A DNA stretch of 64,000 nucleotides from an uncultured Faecalibacterium sp. (GCA_934511465.1 CAKSWG010000008.1:1-64000), one strand, 5' to 3'. Counted from the first letter of the stretch, positions 51,204-61,509 are shown. Numbers and translations are program-made. Notes: generated by a model from the letters alone, not told the origin.

Positions 51204-52283
51204 ATGGCAAAGTATAAACGGCAGAAGGTCAAGCGCTACCACCGCAGCTTCTACAGCCGGGGCGCCCGCATCAAGCGCGGCGTCGGCATCCTGGTGCTGG
51301 TACTGGTGGTGCTGGGCGCGGCATGGCTGGCGGCACCCCATGTGCTGGACTGGGCCACGCACACCTGGTACACCGTGGTGAAGAACCGGGATCTGGAAGC
51401 GGAATCTGCATCCCGCGCAGCGGCTTCCTCCGAAGCGGCTGCATCTGCGGCGGCAGAGGAAGCGGCCTCGTCCCAGCCGGAGCCGGAACAGCCCAAGGGA
51501 CTGGACGGCAGGGCCGTCACCGGCGGCAGTTGGGCTGCGGTGGACGTGAGCGCCCTTGCCGATGACGCATCCATCCGTGCGGCGGCACAGCAGCTCAAGG
51601 CACAGGGGGCAGACTACGGCCTTGTGACCCTGAAAACACCGGATGGCAGCATCTGCTACGCTTCGCAGGTGCCGGCTGCCGCCCAGAGCATTGCCGGTAC
51701 CACCGTGGACCCGGCCCGCATCGCGGCCATCTTCCGGGAAGAGGGCGTGATCCCTGTGGCCCAGCTTGCAGCCTTCAAGGACCCCATCTCCTCCCGCACC
51801 GACCGCAGCATGGCCATCCACTACGGCGACGGCCTGTGGCTGGACGCCCAGAAGGACGGCAATGCATGGCTGAACCCCTACTCCGCTGCGGCAGTGGAAT
51901 ATGTAGGCGACCTTGTGGCCGAGGTGCAGGGCATGGGCTTTGAGCAGGTAGTCCTGACCAATGTCCAGTTCCCGAAGCTCAGCCGCAAACAGGACTACGG
52001 CGAGACCAGCGGCGTTTCCCGCGCGGATCAGCTCAAGGCGGATATCGCCGCCCTGCAGAGCCGCTTTGCGGGCAGCGTGACCCTGTGGTTCAGCTACACG
52101 CTGGATCAGTGCAATACCAACAGCGTGTCGCTGGATGTGCCCGCTGTGACGCTGGGCATGGACAACCTGCTGGTGACGGCAGACAAGGCGGTGGACGCCG
52201 ACAGCCGCACCGCACTGGAGCAGTCTGCCGCCGGACAGGGCGTGCAGCATCTGGTGCTGCACAGCGCCGACATTTTCCAGTAA
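51204..52283 (+). CDS. Membrane-anchored TIM-barrel protein (glycosyl-hydrolase-like)
   Basis: 359 residues. A basic N-terminus (KYKRQKVKRYHRSFYSRG) precedes one helix, VGILVLVLVVLGAAWLAA, then an Ala/Ser/Glu-rich spacer to about residue 105. The outer domain has barrel-like repeats: WAAVDVSALADDASIRAAAQQL, YGLVTLKTPDGSICY, VIPVAQLAAFKDPISS, LDAQKDGNAWLNPYSAAAVEYVGDLVAEVQGMGFEQVVLTNVQFP. That recalls the DUF4015/GHL group of putative glycoside hydrolases. Substrate is unknown. GGGAGGAGG is its ribosome site. It follows the Rnf-like genes and may be cotranscribed with them. Confidence 0.75.
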   Translation: MAKYKRQKVKRYHRSFYSRGARIKRGVGILVLVLVVLGAAWLAAPHVLDWATHTWYTVVKNRDLEAESASRAAASSEAAASAAAEEAASSQPEPEQPKGLDGRAVTGGSWAAVDVSALADDASIRAAAQQLKAQGADYGLVTLKTPDGSICYASQVPAAAQSIAGTTVDPARIAAIFREEGVIPVAQLAAFKDPISSRTDRSMAIHYGDGLWLDAQKDGNAWLNPYSAAAVEYVGDLVAEVQGMGFEQVVLTNVQFPKLSRKQDYGETSGVSRADQLKADIAALQSRFAGSVTLWFSYTLDQCNTNSVSLDVPAVTLGMDNLLVTADKAVDADSRTALEQSAAGQGVQHLVLHSADIFQ

Positions 52284-52316
52284 CGTCTCTGGTTTTATAA
52301 GAGGGAGGAATCTGCT

Positions 52317-53609
52317 ATGAATACCAAATCCTGCTTTGCACCGGCCCATATCCTTCTGCCTTCGGCACAGATCCCGCTGGAAAAGTGGGGCTGCATCGCC
52401 TGCGACCAGTTCACCAGTGACCGGGATTACTGGCAGAAGGCCGAGGCCGCTGCAGCGGGCAGTCCCAGCACCCTGAATCTGATCCTGCCGGAGGTCTATC
52501 TGGAGGACGGCGACGCGGACGCCCGCATTGAAAAGATCCACGCCGCCATGGACGATTACGCACAGAATGTGCTCACCCGCGCGGTGGACGGCTTTATCTA
52601 CGTAGAGCGCACCGAGCAGAGCGGCAAGGTGCGGCAGGGCCTTGTGGGCATGGTGGATCTGGAAGCCTACAGCTACCGCCGGGGCGAGAAATGCACGGTG
52701 CGCCCCAGCGAGAGCACCGTGGAAAGCCGCATCCCGCCCCGCATGAAGGTGCGCACCGGCGCCAGTCTGGAAACGCCTCACATCATGATGCTGGCCGATG
52801 ACCCGGGCTGCACCCTCATCGAGCCGGTGGCGGCGCACAAGCAGGAGCTGCCCAAGGTATACGAGGGCGAATTGATGCTGAACGGCGGCCACATTGCGGG
52901 CTGGGCCGTGGAAGACCCTGCCCTCATCGCGCAGATCGAGGATGCACTGGCCGTGCTGGGCAGTCAGGAAGAGTTTGACAAAAAGTACCCGGATGCCGCC
53001 CGCCGCGACCCGCTGACGCTGGCCGTGGGCGACGGCAACCACTCGCTGGCCACCGCAAAGGCCTGCTGGGAGGAGCTGAAAAAGACCCTGACGCCGGAGC
53101 AGGCCGCGGTGCATCCCGCTCGCTGGTGTCTGGCCGAGGTGTGCAATGTGCACTCGCCCGCCATCGAGATCGAGCCCATCCACCGGGTGCTGTTCAATGT
53201 GGACTGCGCTACGGTGCTGCTGAGCCTGATCACGTGGAGCGACTCCAATATGGCCGGCTGCTGCTTCGGCGGCAGCAAGCAGCAGCCCTTCACGCTGGCA
53301 GGGCCGCACATGTCCAACGTGCTCAGCTTCGAGAACCCCACCGAGCCGCTGACCGTGGGCACCATCGACGATTTTATTGCGGACTATATGGAACGCCACA
53401 CGGAGGCACGGGTGGATTATGTCCACGACGAGCCTGCCGTCCGTGCCCTGTGCAAAAAGGGCGCTGTGGCCTTTCTGATGCCGCCGTTTGCCAAGAGCGA
53501 CCTGTTCAAGGGCGTTGTGATGGGCGGCGTGCTGCCCCGCAAGACCTTCAGCATGGGCCACGCCGAAGAAAAGCGGTACTATGTGGAGTGCCGGAAAATT
53601 ACGGAATAA
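52317..53609 (+). CDS. DUF1015 / SerK-like protein
   Basis: 430 residues. The family pattern is clear: [20 protein letters not shown] near the start, [39 protein letters not shown], then [22 protein letters not shown] and the closing [27 protein letters not shown]. One archaeal member (SerK) is an ADP-dependent free-serine kinase with a ParB/sulfiredoxin-like fold, but most bacterial members are uncharacterised. Its own ribosome site GAGGGAGGAA lies 33 bases after the preceding gene. A DEAD-box helicase follows after 13 bases. Confidence 0.88.
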   Translation: MNTKSCFAPAHILLPSAQIPLEKWGCIACDQFTSDRDYWQKAEAAAAGSPSTLNLILPEVYLEDGDADARIEKIHAAMDDYAQNVLTRAVDGFIYVERTEQSGKVRQGLVGMVDLEAYSYRRGEKCTVRPSESTVESRIPPRMKVRTGASLETPHIMMLADDPGCTLIEPVAAHKQELPKVYEGELMLNGGHIAGWAVEDPALIAQIEDALAVLGSQEEFDKKYPDAARRDPLTLAVGDGNHSLATAKACWEELKKTLTPEQAAVHPARWCLAEVCNVHSPAIEIEPIHRVLFNVDCATVLLSLITWSDSNMAGCCFGGSKQQPFTLAGPHMSNVLSFENPTEPLTVGTIDDFIADYMERHTEARVDYVHDEPAVRALCKKGAVAFLMPPFAKSDLFKGVVMGGVLPRKTFSMGHAEEKRYYVECRKITE

Positions 53610-53622
53610 TTATTGGAGAACC

Positions 53623-55551
53623 ATGACATTTAAAGAATTGAATCTGTCCGCCCCGCTTCTGCGCGCTGTGCAGGAGGCAGGCTATGAGACCCCGTCGCCC
53701 ATTCAGGCGGCGGCGATCCCGCCGGTGCTGTCCGGCCGGGATCTGATGGGCTGTGCCCAGACCGGTACCGGAAAGACGGCTGCTTTTGCGCTGCCCATGC
53801 TGGACCGGCTCACCGCCAATGCACCCCGCCGCAAGGGTGCCATCCGCGCGCTGATCCTCACCCCCACCCGTGAGCTTGCCTTGCAGATCGGCGAAAGCTT
53901 TGAAGCCTACGGCAAGTACCTCAAGCTGCGCAGCACCGTCATTTTTGGCGGCGTAGGGCAGGCCCCGCAGGTGGAAGCGCTCAAAAAAGGGGTGGATATC
54001 CTGATCGCCTGCCCGGGACGGCTGAACGACCTGATCGGCCAAGGATATATCGACCTTTCGGACCTTGAGATCTTTGTGCTGGACGAAGCCGACCGGATGC
54101 TGGATATGGGCTTTGTGCACGATGTGAAAAAAGTGATCGCAAAGCTGCCCAAAGAGCGCCAGAACCTGATGTTCAGCGCCACCATGCCTGCCGAGATCGA
54201 GCAGCTGGCGGCCGGCATCCTGCGCAAGCCTGCCTTTGTCAAGGTGGACCCGGTGTCCAGCACCGTGGACCGCATCCGGCAGAGCCTGTACCATGTGGAA
54301 AAGGGCAACAAGAAGTTCCTGCTGCCGTGGCTCATCAAGAACCTGAACCCGCCGGTGGTAAATGCACTGGTGTTCAGCCGCACCAAGCACGGCGCGGATA
54401 AGATCGCAAAAGACCTCACCAAGCAGGGCATCCCGGCTGCGGCGATCCATGGCAACAAGAGCCAGACCGCCCGCGTCACCGCGCTGGAAGACTTCAAGGC
54501 CGGCAAGACCAAGGTGCTGGTGGCCACCGATATCGCCGCCCGCGGCATCGATATCAGCGAGCTGTCCCATGTGTTCAACTACGACCTGCCCGAGGTGCCG
54601 GAGACCTATGTGCACCGCATCGGCCGCACGGCCCGCGCCGGTGCCGACGGCACCGCCGTCAGCTTCTGCGCACCGGAGGAGCAGGAATATCTGGCAGGCA
54701 TCGAAAAGCTGAACCGCCGCAAGATCCCTGTGATAAGTGGCCACCCGTGGGACGGCGTGCCCGCACCGGTGCGCCCGGAGCCGCCCGTGCGCGGCAAAAA
54801 GCCCAAGGCCGCTGCCGCCGAACCGGCCCAAAAGCCTGCCGAGAAACCTGCCGAAAAGCAGCCGAAGCCTGCAAAGGCCGAGGCAAGACCCGCAAAACCT
54901 GAAAAAAAGGCTTTGCCCGCGCCCAAAGCGCAGGCAAAGCCCGTAAAACCGGAAAAAGAGGAACAGCCTATGGATGATACCAAGCGTAATGTCGGTAGCC
55001 GCAGCGGCGACCGCCGTTCCAATCATAACAGCCGCCCGCGCCGGGAACAGAATGCCCCCGCACGTGGCAGCAATGCACAGCCCAAGTTTGACCCCCACTT
55101 TGTAAGCGCGCCGGAAGCCACGCCGCTGCGCCCGGTCAAGAAGGCCCCGGCAGCGCCCGGCGCCCCGGCTATCCGCACCGCCGCGCAGCCTGCTGCCCAG
55201 CCGCAGAACGGCGGCAATCCGGGTCCGCGCAGCCGCCGCAATGACCGCAGCGACCGCCCGGCACGCCCGAACCAGTCCGCCGCCCAGAATCCGGGCGCGG
55301 AGCAGGGTCGCAGCGCAAACAACGGTCCGCGCAGCCGCCAGAGTGCGGCCCGCAGTGCCCAGCCTGCACCGGCCCGCGCCCCCAAGGCCGAGCCCGGCCG
55401 CCGCAGCCGCGCTGCCACACGGGACGAAGACCCGGGTCTGGTGCTCATCAGCCGCCGCCCGCCGCAGCAGAAGTTCACCAACTTTGAGGAGTATATGAAT
55501 GCCCATGGCGGTGCCACCGCGCCCATTGAGGACCACGGCGACGAAGTATGA
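53623..55551 (+). CDS. DEAD-box RNA helicase with long disordered tail (RhlE-like)
   Basis: 642 residues. Motifs in order: Q motif [18 protein letters not shown], Walker [73 protein letters not shown] and [10 protein letters not shown]. The core ends near residue 370. The remaining 270 residues are low complexity, first K/P/A repeats and then R/N/G/S-rich, and should be disordered and RNA-binding. Such helicases assist ribosome assembly or RNA decay. The ATG at 53623 follows TTGGAGAAC. It overlaps rlmA by ATGA. Confidence 0.95.
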   Translation: MTFKELNLSAPLLRAVQEAGYETPSPIQAAAIPPVLSGRDLMGCAQTGTGKTAAFALPMLDRLTANAPRRKGAIRALILTPTRELALQIGESFEAYGKYLKLRSTVIFGGVGQAPQVEALKKGVDILIACPGRLNDLIGQGYIDLSDLEIFVLDEADRMLDMGFVHDVKKVIAKLPKERQNLMFSATMPAEIEQLAAGILRKPAFVKVDPVSSTVDRIRQSLYHVEKGNKKFLLPWLIKNLNPPVVNALVFSRTKHGADKIAKDLTKQGIPAAAIHGNKSQTARVTALEDFKAGKTKVLVATDIAARGIDISELSHVFNYDLPEVPETYVHRIGRTARAGADGTAVSFCAPEEQEYLAGIEKLNRRKIPVISGHPWDGVPAPVRPEPPVRGKKPKAAAAEPAQKPAEKPAEKQPKPAKAEARPAKPEKKALPAPKAQAKPVKPEKEEQPMDDTKRNVGSRSGDRRSNHNSRPRREQNAPARGSNAQPKFDPHFVSAPEATPLRPVKKAPAAPGAPAIRTAAQPAAQPQNGGNPGPRSRRNDRSDRPARPNQSAAQNPGAEQGRSANNGPRSRQSAARSAQPAPARAPKAEPGRRSRAATRDEDPGLVLISRRPPQQKFTNFEEYMNAHGGATAPIEDHGDEV

Positions 55552-56396
55552 GCACAAATGAACCGTTTGCCCCGTGGCAGTGCCCGCTGTGCGGGGAGAA
55601 ACTGACCGGCGACAGCACCCTGAAATGCACAAAAGGCCACTGCTTTGACCGCGCCAAAGAGGGCTACTGGCATCTTTTGCCGGTGCAGAGCATGCGCACC
55701 AAGGCCCCCGGCGACAGCAAGGAGATGGTGGCGGCCCGCCGCGCCTTTTTGAACGGCGGATACTACGGCATTTTTGGCAGCGCGCTGGGTGAGCTGTGCT
55801 TAGAATACGGCCTGCCTGCCGCGCCGGATGCGCCGCTGCACCTGCTGGATGCAGGCTGCGGCGAGGGCTGGTATGACCGCTGCATCGCACAGGCCTTTGC
55901 CGAAAAGGGCAGCAGGGTGCAGCTGGCGGGCTTTGATATTGCAAAGCCTGCGGTGCGTCTGGCCGCCAAGGCCCTGCCCACGGCGCAGTACGCGGTGGCT
56001 TCCAGCTTTGGCCAGCCGGTGTGCACCGGCTGGGCCGATCTGCTGCTGAACTGCTTTTCACCCTTTGCGCAGGAAGAGTTCCTGCGGGTGCTGCGCAAAG
56101 GCGGGCGGATGATCTACGTGGTGCCCGGGGCCGAGCACCTCTACCAGATGAAGGCCGTGCTGTACCAAAAGCCCTATAAGAACCCGGTGCAGGAAATTGC
56201 CTATGAAGGTTTTAAGGCCATTGGAGAGCGGGAAGTGGCGGGCCGCATCACGGTGCCGCACGACCAGCTGGAAGCCCTGTTTGCCATGACGCCCTATTAC
56301 TGGAAAACGCCCCGCGACGGTGCCGCGCGTCTTGCGGCCCTGCCGCAGCTGGAAACGGACATCGCGTTCCGGTTTCTGGTGTTTGAAAAAGAATAA
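55548..56396 (+). CDS. rlmA: 23S rRNA (guanine-N1)-methyltransferase RlmA-type
   Basis: 282 residues. The N-terminal zinc motif [36 protein letters not shown], with CxxC and Cx3H/C spacing, is diagnostic for Rlm[17 protein letters not shown] is the SAM motif and [17 protein letters not shown] follows the FxP pattern. RlmA-I methylates G745, while RlmA-II, the Gram-positive type, methylates G748 of 23S rRNA and affects macrolide binding. Which base is modified here cannot be told. Translation is coupled to the upstream RNA helicase, a sensible rRNA-maturation pair. Confidence 0.93.
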   Translation: MSTNEPFAPWQCPLCGEKLTGDSTLKCTKGHCFDRAKEGYWHLLPVQSMRTKAPGDSKEMVAARRAFLNGGYYGIFGSALGELCLEYGLPAAPDAPLHLLDAGCGEGWYDRCIAQAFAEKGSRVQLAGFDIAKPAVRLAAKALPTAQYAVASSFGQPVCTGWADLLLNCFSPFAQEEFLRVLRKGGRMIYVVPGAEHLYQMKAVLYQKPYKNPVQEIAYEGFKAIGEREVAGRITVPHDQLEALFAMTPYYWKTPRDGAARLAALPQLETDIAFRFLVFEKE

Positions 56397-56404
56397 ATGC
56401 ATCT

Positions 56405-56447
56405 TAAAAGCCCCCGGCTGTTTCAAACGTACAGCCGGGGGCTTTGA
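56405..56447 (+). terminator. Terminator after rlmA
   Basis: AAAGCCCCCGGCTGT pairs with ACAGCCGGGGGCTTT. It separates the operon from the converging LysR gene. Confidence 0.9.
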
Positions 56448-56474
56448 TGCATAGGGCATGTTTGGCCACCCGCT

Positions 56475-57365
56475 TCACAGCGGCAGGTCCGGCCCGGAGG
56501 CCAGCTGGATAAAGGCGTCCATCTCGCGGGTGCAGCATTTGTCCTTGTGGTAGAACATCTGCCGGTACATCGTCAGCCGGAAATCCGATACCTCCAGAAT
56601 GCGCAGCTCATTCCTCGCCGCAGGCTCGGCCACCGCAAAGCGGGGCAGCAGCGAGATGCCGGAGGAATGCTCCAGCATCTTGATGATAAAGGAGGTATCG
56701 CTGATCTCAAGGCTGGGCGTCAGCTCGATCTGGCGGGAAGCCAGAAATTTATCAAAGGTGCGGCGGTAGTTTGCGTTGCGCTCGGTGAGGAAAAAGGGCT
56801 TGTCCAGAAGCTCTGCCACCCGGTAGGGCCCGGGGTGGCCGAGGTCGATGTCCGGCGACGCCGCAAACACCACCTCTTCCGGCACTTCGTTGCACTTGTG
56901 CCAGCTGTTGGAGTAGCGCGGCTCGTCCAGAATGCAGATCAGGTCCACCTCGCCACGCTCCATTTTTTCAATCAGCTCTTCCGGGGAGCCGGTAGTGACC
57001 TGCAGGCTGACCTTGGGGTGCTCCAGCCGGAACTGGTGCATCAGGCCGGGCAGCCGGAAAAAGCAGAGGGATTCCAGCGTGCCGATGTGCAGGCAGCCCT
57101 CCAGCTCGGCGTCCTCGCGCAGGGCGCGGCGGGCGTTGTGGATGGTATCCAGAATGCTGTTGGCGTATTCCAGAAAGCACTGGCCCTGCGCCGTCAGAAT
57201 CACCCGCTTGCCCATGCGGTCGAACAGGCGCACGCCCAGCTCTTCTTCCAGCGCTTTGATCTGCACGGTAACGGCAGACTGGGAATAGCCCAGACTTTCC
57301 GCTGCCTTGGAAAAGCTCTGGAACTGGGCGGCACGGATCAGGGTGTTCAGCTGGCGCACTTCCAT
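56475..57365 (-). CDS. LysR-family regulator of the serine locus
   Basis: 296 residues. The winged helix QFQSFSKAAESLGYSQSAVTVQIKALEEELGVRLFDR is complete, and the substrate-binding half starts at LHIGTLESLCFFRLPGLM. It is divergent from the symporter and serine dehydratase genes, the common arrangement for LysR activators of their target. The 209-base intergenic stretch is AT-rich with several dyads such as ATGTGTATGTCTATGT. A role in serine use is inferred from position only. Confidence 0.92.
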   Translation of the reverse strand: MEVRQLNTLIRAAQFQSFSKAAESLGYSQSAVTVQIKALEEELGVRLFDRMGKRVILTAQGQCFLEYANSILDTIHNARRALREDAELEGCLHIGTLESLCFFRLPGLMHQFRLEHPKVSLQVTTGSPEELIEKMERGEVDLICILDEPRYSNSWHKCNEVPEEVVFAASPDIDLGHPGPYRVAELLDKPFFLTERNANYRRTFDKFLASRQIELTPSLEISDTSFIIKMLEHSSGISLLPRFAVAEPAARNELRILEVSDFRLTMYRQMFYHKDKCCTREMDAFIQLASGPDLPL

Positions 57366-57419
57366 GGCAAAACTCCTTTGCTATTAAGAATTTTAAACTA
57401 TAACTTTATTTTTATGAAT

Positions 57420-57448
57420 TTGAATCATGTGTATGTCTATGTTAAACT
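57420..57448 (+). promoter_or_regulatory. Promoter of symporter-sdaAB-sdaAA operon
   Basis: TTGAAT (57420-57425) and TAAACT (57443-57448) are 17 bases apart, giving a leader of about 120 bases. The GTCAA direct/inverted pair at 57456-57480 (TGTCAACACGTCAAG, TTTGACG) may be part of a regulator site. Confidence 0.6.
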
Positions 57449-57574
57449 AAATGTGTCAACACGTCAAGTGAAAATTTGACGTTTCGTGAAAGACTGGCCG
57501 TGCGGGCTGCGGTGGAGAGAGCGCCGTCAGGTGCCGCACAAAGGTCAGGACAGGAAAAGGAGGATTTTATTCTT

Positions 57575-58795
57575 ATGGAAAAGAAAAAATTCAAGCTCGG
57601 ACTGCTGCCGAAGCTGCTCATCGCCATCGTGCTGGGCATCATCATCGGCCAGTTCTTCCCGGTGTGGTTCTGCCGGGTCGTCGTCACGGCATCCAGCATC
57701 TTCAGCTCGTTCCTGAAGTTCATCATCCCGCTGATGATCGTGGCCTACGTCACCATGGGCATTGCCGACCTGAAGAGCGGCGCAGGCAAGCTGCTGCTCA
57801 TCACGGTGGCTCTGGCCTACGGCTCCACCCTGATCGCAGGCTCGGCATCCTATCTGGTGTCCGCAAACCTGTTCCCCAGCTTCATGAGCGAAGGCGCTCT
57901 GGAACAGATCGCCGCCACGGCTGACAACTCTCTGGCCAGCTACATCTCTATCTCCATCCCCCCGATCCTGGACACCCTCTCTGCTGTGGTGCTGGCCTTC
58001 GTGCTGGGCCTGTGCCTGTCCACCCTGCGCGGCAAGACCATCGGCGATACCCTTTATAACGGCATGAAGGACTTCTCCGGCATCATCGATCAGGTGCTGC
58101 ACAGCGTCATCATCCCGCTGCTGCCCCTGTACGTCTGCGGTACCTTCATCGACATGACCAAGTCCGGCAAGACCTTTGCCATTCTGGGCATCCTGTGGAA
58201 GGTGTTCCTGGTGGTCATCATCATGCATCTGGTCTGCATCTTCCTGCAGTTCTGCGTTGCAGGCGCTGTGAGCCACAAGAGCCCCTTCAAGATGATCCGC
58301 AACCAGATCCCCGGCTACACCACCGCTCTGGGCACTCAGTCCTCTGCAGCCACCATCCCGGTCAACCTGCAGTGCGCTGCGGCTGACGGCGTGAGCGAGC
58401 AGATCCGCAACTTCGTGGTGCCTCTGTGCGCCAACATCCACATGGCAGGCTCCATGATCACCATTACCGCCTGCGCAACTGCCGTCTGCCTGATGAACCA
58501 GCTGCCCATCAGCCTTGCTACCGTGGTGCCCTTCATCATGACTCTGGGCGTTGCCATGGTGGCTTCTCCCGGTGCTCCCGGCGGCTCCATCATGACCGCT
58601 CTGCCCTTCCTGTACATGATTTTCGGCGCTGAGGCCGGTGACCCCAATGGCCCCATCTGCGCCATCATGGTGGCTCTGTACATCACGCAGGATTCCTTCG
58701 GCACTGCCTGCAACGTCTCCGGCGACAACGCCATCGGCGTCATCGTGGAGACCATCTACCAGAAGTTCATCAACAAGAGCAGCGCAAGCGTCTGA
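57575..58795 (+). CDS. Dicarboxylate/amino acid:cation symporter, probable serine/threonine importer
   Basis: 406 residues with eight or so helices. LLPKLLIAIVLGIIIGQFFP is the DAACS N-terminus. TTALGTQSSAATIPVNLQCA is the first re-entrant serine-rich loop (HP1), and NIHMAGSMITITACATAVC and MVASPGAPGGSIMTALPFL cover the substrate/Na+ region. The family imports glutamate, aspartate, serine or threonine with Na+. Being 41 bases upstream of sdaAB it most likely brings in serine. AAAAGGAGG precedes the ATG at 57575; upstream codons of the longer frame lie in the leader. Confidence 0.92.
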   Translation: MEKKKFKLGLLPKLLIAIVLGIIIGQFFPVWFCRVVVTASSIFSSFLKFIIPLMIVAYVTMGIADLKSGAGKLLLITVALAYGSTLIAGSASYLVSANLFPSFMSEGALEQIAATADNSLASYISISIPPILDTLSAVVLAFVLGLCLSTLRGKTIGDTLYNGMKDFSGIIDQVLHSVIIPLLPLYVCGTFIDMTKSGKTFAILGILWKVFLVVIIMHLVCIFLQFCVAGAVSHKSPFKMIRNQIPGYTTALGTQSSAATIPVNLQCAAADGVSEQIRNFVVPLCANIHMAGSMITITACATAVCLMNQLPISLATVVPFIMTLGVAMVASPGAPGGSIMTALPFLYMIFGAEAGDPNGPICAIMVALYITQDSFGTACNVSGDNAIGVIVETIYQKFINKSSASV

Positions 58796-58836
58796 TGCGC
58801 GGCGCGCGGTTCTTGACCTGACAGGAGTGACACCCC

Positions 58837-59505
58837 ATGGCATTTATCAGTGTTTTTGATGTTCTGGGCCCGAACATGATCGGCCCTTCCAGCTCCCACA
58901 CCGCAGGTGCGGAGATCATCGCCTTTCTGGCACAGAAGATGATCGCCCCGCCGCTGAAGCGGGCGGACTTTACCCTCTACGGTTCCTTTGCCAAGACCTA
59001 CCACGGCCACGGCACCGACCGCGCCCTGCTGGGCGGCATCATGGGCTTTTCGGCCGATGATACCCGCATCCGGGATTCCTTTGCCATTGCCACCGACCGC
59101 GGCCTTGGCTACAGCTTCACCCCCAATGAGGTGGAGACCGACATCCACCCCAACACGGTGGATATCCGCATGGAGAATGCGGCCGGTCAGGTCATGACCG
59201 TGCGCGGTGAATCGCTGGGCGGCGGCAAGGTGCGCATCGTGCGGATCAATGGCGTGGAGGTGGACTTTACCGGCGAGTACAATGCCCTCATCGTGGTGCA
59301 GAAGGACAAGCCCGGCGTGGTGGCCCACATCACCAAGATCCTCAGCGACCGCAGCGTGAACATTGCGTTCATGCGTCTGTTCCGCGAGGAAAAGGGTCAC
59401 ACGGCTTACACCATCGTGGAGTCGGATGAGCGCCTGCCCGAGGGTGTGGATCAGCTGCTGCTGGCAAACCCGAACATCAACGATGTAATGGTCGTGCAGC
59501 CGTAA
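58837..59505 (+). CDS. sdaAB: L-serine dehydratase, iron-sulfur-dependent, beta subunit
   Basis: 222 residues. VFDVLGPNMIGPSSSHTAGA is the substrate-binding signature of the beta chain, and KTYHGHGTDRALLGGIMGF follows. The last 75 residues are an ACT domain (YNALIVVQKDKPGVVAHITKIL), which binds an amino acid for regulation. It pairs with the alpha chain encoded 13 bases downstream to convert serine to pyruvate and ammonia. Confidence 0.97.
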   Translation: MAFISVFDVLGPNMIGPSSSHTAGAEIIAFLAQKMIAPPLKRADFTLYGSFAKTYHGHGTDRALLGGIMGFSADDTRIRDSFAIATDRGLGYSFTPNEVETDIHPNTVDIRMENAAGQVMTVRGESLGGGKVRIVRINGVEVDFTGEYNALIVVQKDKPGVVAHITKILSDRSVNIAFMRLFREEKGHTAYTIVESDERLPEGVDQLLLANPNINDVMVVQP

Positions 59506-59518
59506 GGAGGGACGAGCG

Positions 59519-60394
59519 ATGAACATGGATTTCAAGTCCGCCAAGGAGCTGCTGGACCTGTGCGAGGAAAACCAACTGCCCATTTCGGAAGTGATGCGCC
59601 AGCGGGAATGCATTCTGGGCGAAGTGCCCCGGGATGCTGTGGATCACCGCATGGCAAAGGCATGGGAGATCATGCGCGCTTCTGCCACCCAGCCGCTGAA
59701 AAAGCCCATCAAATCCATGGGCGGGCTCATTGGCGGCGAGGCCAAAAAGCTGGAAACACATTATAATAAGAAGAAAAACATCTGCGGCGATGTGCTGCAG
59801 AAGGCCATGACCTACGCCATGGCCGTGCTGGAAGTGAACGCTTCCATGGGCCTGATCGTGGCTGCACCCACCGCAGGCTCTGCAGGCGTGGTGCCGGGCA
59901 TGATGCTGGCGCTGCAGGAGTGCTACCGCATCTCCGACCAGCGCATCGTGGATGCCCTGTTCAACGCCGGTGCCGTGGGCTATCTTGCCATGCGCAACGC
60001 CACCGTGGCCGGTGCCGTGGGCGGCTGTCAGGCCGAGGTGGGCATTGCGTCCGCCATGGCTGCTTCTGCCGCCGTGGAGCTGATGGGCGGCGACCCGCAG
60101 CAGTGTCTGGACGCGGCTTCCACCGTGCTGATGAACATGCTGGGCCTTGTGTGCGACCCTGTAGGCGGGCTGGTGGAGTACCCCTGCCAGAACCGCAACG
60201 CTGCCGGTGTGGCCAACGCCCTCATTGCAGCGGAACTGTCCCTGAGCGGCATCCGCCAGCTGATCCCCTTTGACCAGATGCTGGACGCCATGTACGCCGT
60301 GGGCAAGCGCCTGCCTGCCGAGCTGCGCGAGACCGCCCTTGGCGGCTGTGCGGCAACGCCCGCTGCCTGCGCCGCCTGCGGCCTGTGCAGCTGA
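59519..60394 (+). CDS. sdaAA: L-serine dehydratase, iron-sulfur-dependent, alpha subunit
   Basis: 291 residues. VAAPTAGSAGVVPGMMLALQE, GAVGGCQAEVGIASAMAASAAVELMGG and MLGLVCDPVGGLVEYPCQNRNAAG are the alpha-chain motifs, with the cluster-binding cysteines in GGCQ, VCDP and a later Cys. The C-terminus ends CAACGLCS. AAGGAGG precedes the ATG. It shares the operon with sdaAB and the symporter, giving serine uptake and deamination in one unit. Confidence 0.97.
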   Translation: MNMDFKSAKELLDLCEENQLPISEVMRQRECILGEVPRDAVDHRMAKAWEIMRASATQPLKKPIKSMGGLIGGEAKKLETHYNKKKNICGDVLQKAMTYAMAVLEVNASMGLIVAAPTAGSAGVVPGMMLALQECYRISDQRIVDALFNAGAVGYLAMRNATVAGAVGGCQAEVGIASAMAASAAVELMGGDPQQCLDAASTVLMNMLGLVCDPVGGLVEYPCQNRNAAGVANALIAAELSLSGIRQLIPFDQMLDAMYAVGKRLPAELRETALGGCAATPAACAACGLCS

Positions 60395-60418
60395 GCACGG
60401 AAATAAAAGATATTCTGC

Positions 60419-60470
60419 AAAAGACCAGAGCGGCTTCCGAAAGGATTTTTCGGACCGGTTCTGGTCTTTT
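60419..60470 (+). terminator. Terminator of the serine operon
   Basis: AAAAGACCAGA pairs with TCTGGTCTTTT, with an inner GC-rich stem. The arms match those of the terminator at 619-671. Confidence 0.9.
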
Positions 60471-60646
60471 GTGCAAATGAACGGGAAATGCGGGCAAAGA
60501 GCAGGCGATTGTGCCAAAGAATGACGGACAGCAGGGAAAAATGTGCCGTTTTGTGGCTTTCCTGCCGCAAATGTGGTAGACTGAGTACAGAAGTGCGGGC
60601 GGCAGTGTGCGCCCCGGAGAAAAAACATGAAGAGAGGTCGTTTGTG

Positions 60647-61375
60647 ATGAAGATCATTCGTGCAAAGGATTATGCGGATATGTCCCGCAAGGCAGCCAAC
60701 ATCATTTCGGCACAGGTCATTATGAAGCCCAACTGCGTGCTGGGCCTTGCCACCGGCGGCACCCCCGTGGGTGCGTATGCACAGCTGGTGGACTGGTACA
60801 ACAAGGGCGATATCGATTTTTCCGAGGTGACGACCGTCAATCTGGACGAGTACCGCGGCCTGCCCAAGGAGCACCCGGAAAGCTACTGGAGCTTTATGCA
60901 CAAGAACCTGTTCGATAAGGTGAACATCGACCCGGCCAAGATCAACCTGCCGGACGGCACCAACCCCGATGCCGAGGACGCCTGCACAAAGTATAACCAG
61001 ATCATCCACGCTGTGGGCGGCATCGATTTGCAGCTGCTGGGCATCGGCCACGACGGACACATCGGCTTCAACGAGCCGGGCGAAGCCTTTGAGCTGGAGA
61101 CCCACTGTGTGGACCTGACCGCCGAGACCATTGAGGCCAACAAGCGCTTCTTTGACGGCAACGAGGACCTTGTGCCCAAGCAGGCTTACACCATGGGCAT
61201 CAAGACCATCATGCAGGCACGCAAGGTGCTCATGGTGGCAAACGGCAAGGGCAAGGCCGAGATCATCAAAAAGGCATTCTTTGGCCCCGTTACCCCGGAG
61301 GTGCCCGCAAGCATTTTGCAGATGCATCCGGACTTCATCCTTGTGGGCGACGAGGAAGCACTGAGCCTGATCTGA
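60647..61375 (+). CDS. nagB: Glucosamine-6-phosphate deaminase
   Basis: 242 residues. It converts glucosamine-6-phosphate to fructose-6-phosphate and ammonia. LGLATGGTPVGAYAQLVDWY is the phosphate loop, VTTVNLDEYRGL holds the catalytic Asp, and LLGIGHDGHIGFNEPGEAF holds the base Asp and ring-opening His. AGAGAGG lies 9 bases before the ATG at 60647. No nagA or amino-sugar transporter is beside it, so it serves host- or wall-derived sugars processed elsewhere. Confidence 0.97.
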   Translation: MKIIRAKDYADMSRKAANIISAQVIMKPNCVLGLATGGTPVGAYAQLVDWYNKGDIDFSEVTTVNLDEYRGLPKEHPESYWSFMHKNLFDKVNIDPAKINLPDGTNPDAEDACTKYNQIIHAVGGIDLQLLGIGHDGHIGFNEPGEAFELETHCVDLTAETIEANKRFFDGNEDLVPKQAYTMGIKTIMQARKVLMVANGKGKAEIIKKAFFGPVTPEVPASILQMHPDFILVGDEEALSLI

Positions 61376-61390
61376 TCGTTTTGCGCTTTG

Positions 61391-61427
61391 GCTGCCGCAC
61401 GGTACAACGCTGTGCGGCAGCTTTTTT
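61391..61427 (+). terminator. Terminator of nagB
   Basis: GCTGCCGCAC pairs with GTGCGGCAGC followed by TTTTTT. Confidence 0.92.
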
Positions 61428-61458
61428 GCGCTTCTGTGTGGAAAACGCGGGCCGGCTA

Positions 61459-61467
61459 TGGTATACT
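61459..61467 (+). promoter_or_regulatory. Extended -10 of the secreted protein gene
   Basis: TGG-TATACT lies 43 bases before the ATG at 61510. No good -35 is visible. Confidence 0.45.
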
Positions 61468-61509
61468 GGACCGGAACGCAGAATGCTGTAGACCAAGGGA
61501 GAAAGAACT

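Noticed and set aside
50322-53561. A 1079-codon open frame on the minus strand, and similar long antisense frames (for example 5576-7654, 11441-13249, 53599-56061)
   Set aside because: They run opposite to clearly recognised genes, have low-complexity H/Q/A/G-rich composition and lack ribosome sites. They arise from the GC-rich third codon positions of the real genes.
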